The notes under the pieces were generated by a model that was not told the DNA's origin, did no database searches, and was given only the letters and a program-made list of their open reading frames with translations. A program made the translations under genes and the position numbers. From contig JANLXF010000020.1 of assembly GCA_031364965.1 (NCBI GenBank), positions 1 through 22,613 of the forward strand: a stretch of DNA of 22,613 nt, written 5' to 3'. Positions 14,197 to 21,264 of the stretch are shown in pieces. How positions within the stretch are numbered: the stretch's first letter is position 1; each line of letters opens with the position of its first letter. The DNA comes from JAOUEA01 sp031364965 (GTDB lineage: Bacteria > Actinomycetota > UBA4738 > HRBIN12).

Positions 14197-15201
14197 TCAG
14201 GAGGTCGGCAGGCTGTCGAGCGCGGCGGCGACCTCATTCGGGTCGAACAGCGGTCCCCACCGGTCGAGGATCGTGCCGTCGCCGCCGATCAGGTAGAGCC
14301 AGGGCTCGGTCAGATCGCCGTTGCGGAGCAGCCAGTCGGCCGCCGCCTCGTTCACGATGCTCTTGTCGTATTCCTTCCAGATCTCGATGTGGATGAACGC
14401 GGCCTGCCCCGCGTGATCGGCCGCGAGCGCCTGCACCGCCTCCAGGGTGGGGCCGCAGAACAGGCTCTGGCAGTAGACGGGCGTCGCGAACAGCACCAAC
14501 GCCGGGGTCCCCGACGCGATCGCCCGCGCGATCGTGGTTCGGTGGAGCTCGGGGTCGGGGATCGACGCGCCGTCTTGGGCCTGAGAGTCGAGCGCGGCGG
14601 GCGCGATCCCCTTGTCCCCGATCACGTGGTTCTTCGTCTTCAGCGCTCGGTCGCCCGGAGCCGGGAGGGAGGGCTCGGAGCGCACCTGGAAGGTGGCCGT
14701 GAGCGACTGCGTTCCGATCCCGTCGATGTCCGCCGTCACGCGGGTCTCGTACACGCCCGGCTCGGCGAACCGCACCTCGTGGTTCACGTACACCCCGCGG
14801 GCATCGGCCGGGGCGGTGAGCGACGGGACACCGGCGTCTCGTCCCACGCCGGTGCCCGGAGCGGCCACGTAGGTGGCCGCGAAGGTGCCCTCTGGCACAC
14901 CCTCCTGTGCGGCGGCGGAACCATCGACACCGAAGTAGGAGAAGGTCAGGTTCACGCTCCCGAAACTCACGAGCTTCACGCCGGCGTCGGCGGAGGCGAA
15001 GATCCCCAGCTCGAAGTCCTGGGGAGCACCGACGAACAGGTCCGGGCTCGCCACCTGGGCTGCGAGGTTCGACTGGGCCCCGGACGCGCCGACCGATCCG
15101 CTGGTCGCTCCACTCGACGAGGATCCATCGGACGAGCATGCCGCGACGAGCAGAGCGAGGGCGACCAGGAACGCGGTGCGGCGGACCGAGGAACGCATCA
15201 T
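14197..15201 (-). CDS. Thioredoxin-fold lipoprotein with a CX4C motif
   Basis: A 334-residue predicted lipoprotein: signal peptide with lipobox LVAAC (lipidated C22), then a Ser/Gly-rich linker. Residues about 50-175 form an immunoglobulin-like beta region. From about 190 to 334 a thioredoxin-like domain contains FATPVYCQSLFCGPTLEAVQ (238-257), a helix after the cysteines, and EPWLYLIGGDGTI (299-311), whose P300 is placed like the cis-proline. The cysteines C244 and C249 are four residues apart, not two as in classical thioredoxins; CQSLFCGP recalls neither ResA nor SCO1 exactly. An extracytoplasmic redox or metallochaperone role is inferred. ATGs exist at 15201 and 15198. The methyltransferase stop codon is seven bases upstream, so it is probably the last gene of the operon. 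Confidence 0.78.
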   Translation of the reverse strand: MMRSSVRRTAFLVALALLVAACSSDGSSSSGATSGSVGASGAQSNLAAQVASPDLFVGAPQDFELGIFASADAGVKLVSFGSVNLTFSYFGVDGSAAAQEGVPEGTFAATYVAAPGTGVGRDAGVPSLTAPADARGVYVNHEVRFAEPGVYETRVTADIDGIGTQSLTATFQVRSEPSLPAPGDRALKTKNHVIGDKGIAPAALDSQAQDGASIPDPELHRTTIARAIASGTPALVLFATPVYCQSLFCGPTLEAVQALAADHAGQAAFIHIEIWKEYDKSIVNEAAADWLLRNGDLTEPWLYLIGGDGTILDRWGPLFDPNEVAAALDSLPTS

Positions 15202-15208
15202 GCCCCCA

Positions 15209-15781
15209 CTATCTCGCGCGTCGCGGTGAACGACCCCCGGCGGGAGCGTCCGATCGACCGATGATCTCGCGCTCGAACTCGATCAGGAACCGTTTGCGAT
15301 CGGTGTGGCGACCGTAGCCGCCGATCGTTCCGCCCGCGTGCACCACACGGTGGCACGGCACGAACAGCTCGATCGGGCAGCGGTTGAGCGCGTTGCCCGC
15401 AGCCCGGCCGCCGCGGGAGCTCCCCGCCATCTGGGCGACATCGCCGTAGGTCCAGAGCTCGCCGTAGGGGATCGAGGCGACGATCTCCAGGACGCGCCGA
15501 CCGAATCCCCCTGGGCCGAGCGTTAGGTCGATCGGGGTTTCGAACGCGCGACGGGTCCCCGCGAAGTACCCCTCGACCTCCCGCCGCACGGACGCGAGGC
15601 GCCGCGGCGCGGGGACGACGCGCTGGCCCAGCCGTGCCTCGGCCTCCGCGAGCGCGGCATCGGCGCCCGCCTCGCCCGCCGAGTCGTCGTCGTGGAACCA
15701 GGTCGTCGCCACGCCCCGATCGGTGACGACCGCGGTGAAGGCCCCGATCGGGGTCGCGGCCGTGACGCGAGCGGCTCTCAC
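15209..15781 (-). CDS. ogt: Methylated-DNA-protein-cysteine methyltransferase
   Basis: A 190-residue repair protein that transfers alkyl groups from O6-alkylguanine to its own cysteine. It has the active-site PCHRVVHAGGTIGGYG (cysteine in PCHRV), the helix-turn-helix segment YGDVAQMAGSSRGGRAAGNA with the intercalating arginine region, and an N-terminal ribonuclease-H-like domain. A GTG at 15781 overlaps the upstream stop codon as GTGA, the classic coupling arrangement, so I prefer it; a GTG four codons earlier (15793) is the alternative. It is the fourth gene of a compact minus-strand run whose first three members are uncharacterised. Confidence 0.92.
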   Translation of the reverse strand: MRAARVTAATPIGAFTAVVTDRGVATTWFHDDDSAGEAGADAALAEAEARLGQRVVPAPRRLASVRREVEGYFAGTRRAFETPIDLTLGPGGFGRRVLEIVASIPYGELWTYGDVAQMAGSSRGGRAAGNALNRCPIELFVPCHRVVHAGGTIGGYGRHTDRKRFLIEFEREIIGRSDAPAGGRSPRRAR

Positions 15782-16524
15782 ACGGGCGGCCACGGGTACG
15801 GCCTCCCGGGCCCCGGCTCGGGGAAGCGGCCGTCGGCGAGGATGCCGGCGGCGCGATCGCGCATCGCCGTGATCTCCTCGGGGTCGAGCAGGGCGCCGAG
15901 CTCGGCCGCCACTTCGCCCCCCTCGAGCTCGTCGCGGAACCGGCCGAGGTCACCGAGCAGCGCGGGCGCGATCGGTTCGCCGATGTGCTCCCAGATCACC
16001 GTTCGGAGCTTGTCGGGCTCCTCGCTGAAACACACCCCGTGGTCGATCACCCAGATCGTGCCGTCCTCGCCGAGCAGGCAGTGGCCGCCCTTGCGGTCGG
16101 CGTTGTTGATCACCACGTCGAAGAGCGCGATCCGGCGGAAGTCGTCGTTGCGTTCGGGCTCGAGCGTGAAGTAGTGCGCCTCGGGATCGAAGGCCATGAA
16201 CCGTTGGACCGAGCCGATGCCCTCGGGTCCGTCACGCAGGATCGTCGGGGGGACGTTCGGCCACCCCAGCGCGCGCGCCACGACGTAGGCCGCCACCTCG
16301 CGCCGGCACAGGGTGCCCTCGGGAAAGTCCCACAGCGGGATCTCGCCGCGCCGCGGCTTGTACACGACGAGCACGGCGTCCTCGCCCGCGCCGGCACGCG
16401 CGAGGAAGGTGTAGTTCGAGGACCGGGGGAGGAGCCCGAGGATCTCGAGGTCCCCGGTGGCCATCGCCGCTGGGACCGCGGGGTCGCTCAGTCCCGCGCG
16501 GAGTGCCCGTTCATCGCTGGACAC
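15778..16524 (-). CDS. SCO1664-family protein, PI3/4-kinase-like fold
   Basis: A 248-residue protein of the family represented by Streptomyces SCO1664, found mainly in Actinomycetota and distantly related to phosphatidylinositol 3/4-kinases. Visible kinase-like features are a candidate nucleotide-binding lysine in VVYKPRRGE (K56), the catalytic-loop-like NNADRKGGHCL (140-150; D143, R144, K145, H148) and the metal-site-like IDHGVCF (160-166; D161). Its substrate is unknown. The start is GTG at 16524, supported by GGAAGGG about six bases upstream. It overlaps the end of the DUF3090 gene by 37 bases and hands over to the methyltransferase with a four-base overlap. A protein-kinase-like or small-molecule-kinase role is inference. 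Confidence 0.86.
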   Translation of the reverse strand: MSSDERALRAGLSDPAVPAAMATGDLEILGLLPRSSNYTFLARAGAGEDAVLVVYKPRRGEIPLWDFPEGTLCRREVAAYVVARALGWPNVPPTILRDGPEGIGSVQRFMAFDPEAHYFTLEPERNDDFRRIALFDVVINNADRKGGHCLLGEDGTIWVIDHGVCFSEEPDKLRTVIWEHIGEPIAPALLGDLGRFRDELEGGEVAAELGALLDPEEITAMRDRAAGILADGRFPEPGPGRPYPWPPV

Positions 16525-17009
16525 GCGTGCCCTTCCGGGTCGAGCGGGTTACCGCAGAACTGACAGGTCGGTCGTCCGCGGTCGGCGACCGACGCCCCGT
16601 AGCGCGAACACGCGAACATCTGCTCGCGAGTGGCCCAGAACCGCACCACTTCAGGCTCGTCGACCAGGAGCGACCGCGGATCGTCGTCCTCGACCTCGGG
16701 CTGGAACTCCTCGGCCTCGAGCAGGAACATGTCGCGGTCCTCGTCGAAACCGATCGTGAGCTTGCCTGCGCGGAACCGTGGCTCGACGGGCTCTTCGATC
16801 GCGAGCTCCGCGTCGGGCGGGCCGATACCGGTCTCGAGCTCGAGCGTGGCGAGCAGCTCGATGATCGAGGCCGCCAGCAGCTGGATCTGCTGCTTCTCCA
16901 CGACGATCGAGATCACCTCGTCGCCCGTCCGCGCCTGCAGGTAGAACACGCGGGCGCCCGGCTCGCCGATCGCGTCGGCGGTGATGCGGTCCACGGGCCC
17001 GAAATCCAT
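16488..17009 (-). CDS. DUF3090 family protein with C-terminal zinc ribbon
   Basis: A 173-residue acidic protein of the actinobacterial DUF3090 family, one of a conserved gene trio with the phosphomutase-like and SCO1664-type proteins. Residues 1-125 hold the conserved alpha/beta region (FGPVDRITADAIG at the start, VFYLQARTGDEVISIVVEKQ after it). The C terminus has a zinc-ribbon-like arrangement: C149, C152, H161 and C163, with H169 as a further candidate ligand. The ATG at 17009 has CGAGGA just upstream, within the last codons of the phosphomutase-like gene, which ends five bases earlier. No biochemical function is established for the family. Confidence 0.88.
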   Translation of the reverse strand: MDFGPVDRITADAIGEPGARVFYLQARTGDEVISIVVEKQQIQLLAASIIELLATLELETGIGPPDAELAIEEPVEPRFRAGKLTIGFDEDRDMFLLEAEEFQPEVEDDDPRSLLVDEPEVVRFWATREQMFACSRYGASVADRGRPTCQFCGNPLDPEGHACPAMNGHSARD

Positions 17010-17014
17010 GCGAA

Positions 17015-17689
17015 CTATCCTCGCAGGTTCCGGCGCGACGGCGTCTTCGTGACGGGCTTCGCCCCGGCGACGCGGGGCGGCGGCGCGAACCGCTCGAGCC
17101 CGCCCGTGTCGTTGACCAGCAGGACCCGAGGGATCCCGCCGCCGAGCTGGATCACCGAGACCGACGCCGTGTCGATCGACGTGCGTTGGAAATGATCGAG
17201 GTGCGCGCCGCTGTAGTGCGCGACCAGGATCCGCACGAGGTCTCCGTGGCTCGCGACCGCCACGTTGCCCTTCGGGTGGCGGGCCGCGATGCGCTGCACC
17301 TCGCCCACGATCCGCTCGTGCGCCTCGGTGAACGCCTCTCCGTCAGGGAACCGGAACTGCGACGGCGTGCGCTGGACGGTCGTCCAGTCGCGGGCCTTGC
17401 GGAGTGAGGCCAGCGTGCGGTTCGTCCATCGCCCCGCGTCCATCTCGATCAGCGCATCGCTCGGGCGCACGTCGAGACGTTTCGCCGTGGCCAGCGGCTC
17501 GACGGTCTGTACGCATCGCTCGAGGGGGCTCGAGTAGATCGCGGCGAGTCTGACCGGCTCGAACCGGGCTGCGAGCGCTTCCGCCTGCGCACGGCCGCGG
17601 TCATCCAGGTCGATGCCGGGGGTGCGTCCGTACAGGCGGGTGCCGGTGAGCCCGGTGAGGCCGTGGCGGATCAGGAAGAGGGTGGTCAT
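17015..17689 (-). CDS. Histidine-phosphatase-family probable phosphomutase (MSMEG_4193-like)
   Basis: A 224-residue member of the phosphoglycerate mutase/histidine phosphatase superfamily. The catalytic motif is LIRHGLT with R8-H9-G10; SSPLERCVQT gives the second arginine (R58), IEMDAG the acid E82, and VASHGDLVR the second histidine (H148). The substrate is unknown. Its placement directly before DUF3090 and SCO1664-type genes identifies it as the MSMEG_4193-type member of the actinobacterial trio. The ATG at 17689 fits the conserved N terminus; another ATG at 17704 adds five residues. A TATGCT hexamer (minus strand, 17705-17700) ten bases upstream of 17689 could be the operon's -10 element. 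The C-terminal tail (about 200-224) is basic. Confidence 0.88.
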   Translation of the reverse strand: MTTLFLIRHGLTGLTGTRLYGRTPGIDLDDRGRAQAEALAARFEPVRLAAIYSSPLERCVQTVEPLATAKRLDVRPSDALIEMDAGRWTNRTLASLRKARDWTTVQRTPSQFRFPDGEAFTEAHERIVGEVQRIAARHPKGNVAVASHGDLVRILVAHYSGAHLDHFQRTSIDTASVSVIQLGGGIPRVLLVNDTGGLERFAPPPRVAGAKPVTKTPSRRNLRG

Positions 17690-17891
17690 CCGGGGAGGGA
17701 GCATACGGGGCCGCTCGACGGCGTGCCCGTTCGAACGGAGCGCGCGCAGGGTGGTTGGGTCGCATGCTTGGCCTAGTTCGGTGCGTTCTCCGAGCGGCCG
17801 CAGGAGTACGCAGCGTGGCGGGACCGTTCACTGAACCGTTGAACGCGGAGTGGGATGCCGGAGTCCAAGGGAGGCCGGCGATTCGATCACG

Positions 17892-19049
17892 TCATGTGGC
17901 GAGCGGGACGCGGACCGTGAACGTTGTGCCCGATCCCAGCTCGCTCTCTACCGCGACGACAGCGCCCAGGTTCTCCGCCACGTGCTTCACGATCGCGAGG
18001 CCGAGTCCAGTACCCCCCGTCTCACGGGAGCGCGCGCGGTCCACGCGGTAGAAGCGCTCGAAGATCCGCGGCAGGTCCTTGCTCGGGATGCCCACGCCGC
18101 TGTCGGCGACGACGAGCACGGCATCCGTGCCGTCGATCGTGACCGACACGCCGACGCGGCCGCCGCTGGGCGTGTAGCGGACGGCGTTGTCGATCAGGTT
18201 CCGCATCAGAAGCCCGACATCGCGGACCGAACCCAGCACGCCTGCGGCCTCGCCGCTCACCATGAGGTCCAACGACACGCCCTCCTCTTCTGCGACCTCA
18301 CGCGAGCGTTCTACTTCCTCGGTGGCGATCGCTGCCAGCAGCACGCGGTGACGGGCGTCGCTTCCGGTCTCGAGGCGAGAGAGGTCGAGGAGATCCATGA
18401 CGATCCGCGAGAGCCGCCGGGCGTCCCGCTCGAGCTGGTTGGCGAACCGGGCGACCGCATCAGGGTCGTCGGCGGCGGCGTCGCGGAGCGTCTCAGCTGC
18501 CGCCTGGATCGCCGCTGCAGGCGTCTTCAGCTCGTGCGAGGCGTTCGCGACGAAGTCGCGACGAACCGCGTCGAGCCCGCGAGGCTCCGTCACGTCGGTA
18601 ACGACCACCAGGACCGAACCGTCCTCGCCCGCCGGGGTCGCCACGACGCGGAGCCACCGTGTCGGTGTGCCGAGCTCGATCTCGACCGAGCGGGTGACCC
18701 GCTCGCGGGCGGACTCCTCGATCGCCTGACGAGCCGGGAGCGGGAAGACCTGGGAGAGGCCATTGGGCCGCATGCCCAGGTGCTGCAGGAGTGCGTCGTT
18801 GGCGAATGCCGTTCGCTCCTTTCCGTCCAAGAGGAGTACACCCTCCTGCATCGTGGACAGGATCAGGTCTTGGACGCGCCGGTCTTCCTGGGCGCGGCGT
18901 TCACGGCGATCGAGCGCCTCCTGGGCCGCGCGCGCCACCCGCGCGGCCCGCTCCACAGCGGCTGTGTGAGAGCGTCGCCCGACGAGGATCCCGACGCCGA
19001 GGCCGGCGAGCGCGAGCGCGGCATCGGCGACCAGGGCGGAGGGGTCCAT
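17892..19049 (-). CDS. PhoR/SenX3-type sensor histidine kinase
   Basis: A 385-residue sensor kinase with one N-terminal membrane helix (about 6-24), a linker, a PAS-like domain (about 62-155), a HisKA domain with phosphoacceptor H172 in SHELKTP (171-177) and a HATPase domain: N-box NLIDNAV (284-290), G1 DSGVG (316-320), F-box ERFYR (331-335) and G2 GTGLGLAI (346-353). The single-helix, PAS-containing layout and RRDFVANASHELKTP match PhoR/SenX3, which sense phosphate starvation through the Pst system. It is divergent from pstS, which supports that role. The ATG at 19049 gives the SenX3-like short N terminus; the extra 33 codons above it run into the PHO box. No response-regulator gene follows it. 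Confidence 0.9.
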   Translation of the reverse strand: MDPSALVADAALALAGLGVGILVGRRSHTAAVERAARVARAAQEALDRRERRAQEDRRVQDLILSTMQEGVLLLDGKERTAFANDALLQHLGMRPNGLSQVFPLPARQAIEESARERVTRSVEIELGTPTRWLRVVATPAGEDGSVLVVVTDVTEPRGLDAVRRDFVANASHELKTPAAAIQAAAETLRDAAADDPDAVARFANQLERDARRLSRIVMDLLDLSRLETGSDARHRVLLAAIATEEVERSREVAEEEGVSLDLMVSGEAAGVLGSVRDVGLLMRNLIDNAVRYTPSGGRVGVSVTIDGTDAVLVVADSGVGIPSKDLPRIFERFYRVDRARSRETGGTGLGLAIVKHVAENLGAVVAVESELGSGTTFTVRVPLAT

Positions 19050-19056
19050 CCCGCGC

Positions 19057-19062
19057 AGTGTA
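19057..19062 (-). promoter_or_regulatory. Candidate -10 element of the kinase gene (TACACT)
   Basis: TACACT on the minus strand fits TANNNT and ends seven bases before the kinase ATG at 19049, with no ribosome binding site between: a leaderless arrangement. The PHO-box-like repeats begin 48 bases further upstream, so the kinase might also be phosphate-regulated. Confidence 0.35.
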
Positions 19063-19109
19063 GAGGCGGTGATCCCGGTCGCCGCGCGGGAAAGGACGAG
19101 CTCTACCGC

Positions 19110-19153
19110 GTTCACCTGGCGTTCATGTTGCGGTAACCGGGGGGTCACGTTGG
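19110..19153 (+). promoter_or_regulatory. PHO-box-like array of four 11-bp direct repeats
   Basis: Four contiguous 11-base units: GTTCACCTGGC (19110-19120), GTTCATGTTGC (19121-19131), a degenerate GGTAACCGGGG (19132-19142) and GGTCACGTTGG (19143-19153). The G-(G/T)-TCA core and 11-base period match PHO boxes bound by PhoP in Streptomyces. The array ends five bases before a TAGATT -10 element (19159-19164) and covers the place where a -35 would be, as expected for PhoP/PhoB-type activation of pstS. Confidence 0.75.
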
Positions 19154-19158
19154 CTCCC

Positions 19159-19164
19159 TAGATT
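19159..19164 (+). promoter_or_regulatory. pstS -10 element (TAGATT)
   Basis: TAGATT matches TANNNT and lies directly after the PHO-box-like array. Transcription would begin near 19171 and leave about 27 bases of leader, which includes the strong ribosome binding site GGAGGAGG before the pstS ATG. There is no good -35 hexamer, consistent with an activator-dependent promoter. Confidence 0.55.
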
Positions 19165-19197
19165 CACTCTCGGTATCCCCACGGAGGAGGAATCGGA

Positions 19198-20244
19198 ATG
19201 CGCAAGAAGCACAGAACGTTGGGCGGGGTCGCCGCCACGTTGGCGCTCGCGGTGGTCGCGGCCGCGTGCAGCAGCAACGACAGCAGTTCCACGGCGGGTG
19301 GCGACAGCGGGTCGGCGGCGAGCCCCGTGACCGGGTCGATCGTGATCTCCGGTTCGTCGACCGTTCAGCCCATCTCGTCGTTCGTCGCCGAACTCTTCAA
19401 CCAGACCAACCCGGACGTCTCGATCAGCGTCGACGGCCCGGGCACCGGCGACGGGTTCGTCCTGTTCTGCAAGGGTGAGACCGACATCAGCGACGCGTCT
19501 CGCCCGATCGAGCCCGAAGAGGTGAAGGCCTGCAAGAAGGCCAACATCGACTACACCGAGCTCGAGGTCGGCCTCGACGGCATCACCGTCATGACGAACC
19601 CCGCGAACTCGGGCGTCGAGTGCCTGAACCTCGGCGACCTCTACGCCCTGTTTGGGCCCGAGTCTGCGGGTATCGACACCTGGTCGGGCGCCGACAGCCT
19701 CGCCCAGCAGGTCGGCGGCAACGGCGGGTTCCCGGACGCACCCCTCGAGATCACAGCGCCCGGTGAGGAGTCGGGCACGTACGACTCCTTCATCTCGCTG
19801 GCCGGGATCGAGGACACCGCCCTCGCACAGGGCGTGCCCGAGGACCAGGCGGCCTCGCTCCGTAACGACTACACGGCGTCGCCCGACGACAACGTCATCA
19901 TCACGGCGACGGAGGGCTCCGACAGCGCGCTTGGGTTCGTGGGTTTCGCCTACGCGCAGAACGCCGCGGACCAGGTGAAGGAGATCCAGGTCGACGGTGG
20001 GAGCGGATGCGTGGCGCCGACCACGGCCACGATCGAGGACGGTTCGTACCCGCTCAGCCGGTCCCTGTACATCTACGTGAACAACGCCAAGCTGGCTGCC
20101 AGCCCGGCGCTGAAGGCGTTCGTCGACTACTACGTCAGCAACGACGGGCTGAACACGGCCGTCACGGAGACGGGGTACGTCCCGCTTCCGGCCGACCGCG
20201 TCTCCGCGACGCAGGCCGCGTGGAGCACGGCATCCGGTTCCTGA
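19198..20244 (+). CDS. pstS: Phosphate-binding lipoprotein PstS
   Basis: The substrate-binding protein of the high-affinity phosphate ABC transporter, 348 residues, anchored outside the membrane as a lipoprotein (lipobox ending at C24, then a Ser/Gly/Asp-rich tether). The mature part starts with the phosphate-loop segment ISGSSTVQPISSF (50-62). The later motifs GPGTGDGF, ISDASRPI and GEESGTYDSF are where PstS proteins bind the phosphate oxygens. ATG at 19198 follows a very strong GGAGGAGG site. It heads the pst operon behind a PHO-box-like array and is followed by an intrinsic terminator before pstC, so it is probably made in excess over the membrane components. Confidence 0.95.
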   Translation: MRKKHRTLGGVAATLALAVVAAACSSNDSSSTAGGDSGSAASPVTGSIVISGSSTVQPISSFVAELFNQTNPDVSISVDGPGTGDGFVLFCKGETDISDASRPIEPEEVKACKKANIDYTELEVGLDGITVMTNPANSGVECLNLGDLYALFGPESAGIDTWSGADSLAQQVGGNGGFPDAPLEITAPGEESGTYDSFISLAGIEDTALAQGVPEDQAASLRNDYTASPDDNVIITATEGSDSALGFVGFAYAQNAADQVKEIQVDGGSGCVAPTTATIEDGSYPLSRSLYIYVNNAKLAASPALKAFVDYYVSNDGLNTAVTETGYVPLPADRVSATQAAWSTASGS

Positions 20245-20262
20245 TCGTGCCGCTCTACCCCA

Positions 20263-20295
20263 GGGAGCCGGGCGCAGCGCGCCCGGCTCCCTTTT
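20263..20295 (+). terminator. Intrinsic terminator between pstS and pstC
   Basis: GGGAGCCGGGCGC (20263-20275) and GCGCCCGGCTCCC (20279-20291) are perfect 13-bp arms with an AGC loop, followed by TTTT. It starts 18 bases after the pstS stop codon and ends 18 bases before the pstC ATG. As no evident promoter follows, pstCAB is probably expressed by read-through. Confidence 0.88.
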
Positions 20296-20313
20296 CCCTA
20301 GGATGACGTTCGC

Positions 20314-21264
20314 ATGGCCTCGATGCCGATCGACCCAAAGGTGACCGCCACCTCCCTCGCCGGGAATCCCCGCCGCCGGCGCAAGGAGGCGTTGATTCGT
20401 GCCGGCCTGATCGCGGCCGCGATCGTCTCCTTGGCGGTCAGCCTGGCCATCGTGCTCAGCCTTGCCGGCGAGGCCCTCATCTTCCTGAGCAGGGTCGATC
20501 CCTCCACGCTGTGGAGCGGCATCTGGTCGCCGCGGCGTGGCGACTTCGGCATACCGGTGCTCCTGGCCGGCACGCTCTGGGTGGCGGTGATCGCGATGGC
20601 GATCGCGGGGCCGCTCGGTCTAGGCGCCGCGATGTACCTCTCGGAGTACGCCAGCCCGCGCGTCCGTCGCCGGCTCAAGCCGATCATCGAGACGCTCGCG
20701 AGCATCCCGAGCGTGGTGCTCGGCTACTTCGCGCTCCAGGTGATCAATCCACAGATCGTTCAGAACCTGATGGGCGCTACGAACACCTTCACGATCATGG
20801 CGGCGGGCATCGGTGTCGGAATCTTGACGATCCCATTGGTGGCGTCGGTCGCCGAGGACGCGATGCACGCCGTTCCTGACGCGCTGCGCGAGGCCGCCTA
20901 CGGCATCGGCGCCAAACAGCGAACCGTCACGATCCGCGTGGTGTTCCCTGCTGCGATCTCGGGTGTCGTGGCCGGGTTGATCCTCGGCTTCTCACGGGCC
21001 GCGGGCGAGACGATGGTGGTGGCGATTGCCGCGGGCGCGACGGGTCAGGCGCCGCTGCGGCTCAATCCGATGTTGCCCGGCCAAACGATGACGGGCGCGA
21101 TATCGTCGCTCGCGATCGGCTCCGACAGCGTGAAGACCACTGATGTGACTGCCGTCAATCCGTTCGACGCCCTCTATTTCGTGGGGCTGCTCTTGTTCAT
21201 CATCACGTTCTCGCTGAACCTCGTGAGCGAACGGTTCGTGCGGCGCGTCAGGAAGAACTACTGA
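20314..21264 (+). CDS. pstC: Phosphate ABC transporter permease PstC
   Basis: A 316-residue permease, one of the two membrane subunits of the phosphate importer. The first membrane helix is at about 31-52, followed by a typical extracytoplasmic loop and about five more helices. The cytoplasmic EAA loop REAAYGIGAKQRTV (192-205) contacts the ATPase, and FSRAAGETM (226-234) is the characteristic Pst permease motif. ATG at 20314 has TAGGATGA upstream as a modest ribosome binding site. The stop codon overlaps the pstA start by one base, so the two permeases are translationally coupled. Its N-terminal arginine-rich segment (20-24) follows the positive-inside rule. Confidence 0.94.
   Translation: MASMPIDPKVTATSLAGNPRRRRKEALIRAGLIAAAIVSLAVSLAIVLSLAGEALIFLSRVDPSTLWSGIWSPRRGDFGIPVLLAGTLWVAVIAMAIAGPLGLGAAMYLSEYASPRVRRRLKPIIETLASIPSVVLGYFALQVINPQIVQNLMGATNTFTIMAAGIGVGILTIPLVASVAEDAMHAVPDALREAAYGIGAKQRTVTIRVVFPAAISGVVAGLILGFSRAAGETMVVAIAAGATGQAPLRLNPMLPGQTMTGAISSLAIGSDSVKTTDVTAVNPFDALYFVGLLLFIITFSLNLVSERFVRRVRKNY

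Noticed and set aside
15208..15213. GATAGT six bases before the thioredoxin-like lipoprotein as a leaderless -10 element
   Set aside because: It contains the TAG stop codon of the upstream methyltransferase gene and the genes look co-transcribed, so the match is probably incidental.
17690..17891. Gap between the kinase and phosphomutase-like genes, including the small palindrome GTTCA-C-TGAAC (17826-17836)
   Set aside because: Short frames here are shadows without ribosome binding sites, and the 5-bp arms are too short to call an operator or terminator.
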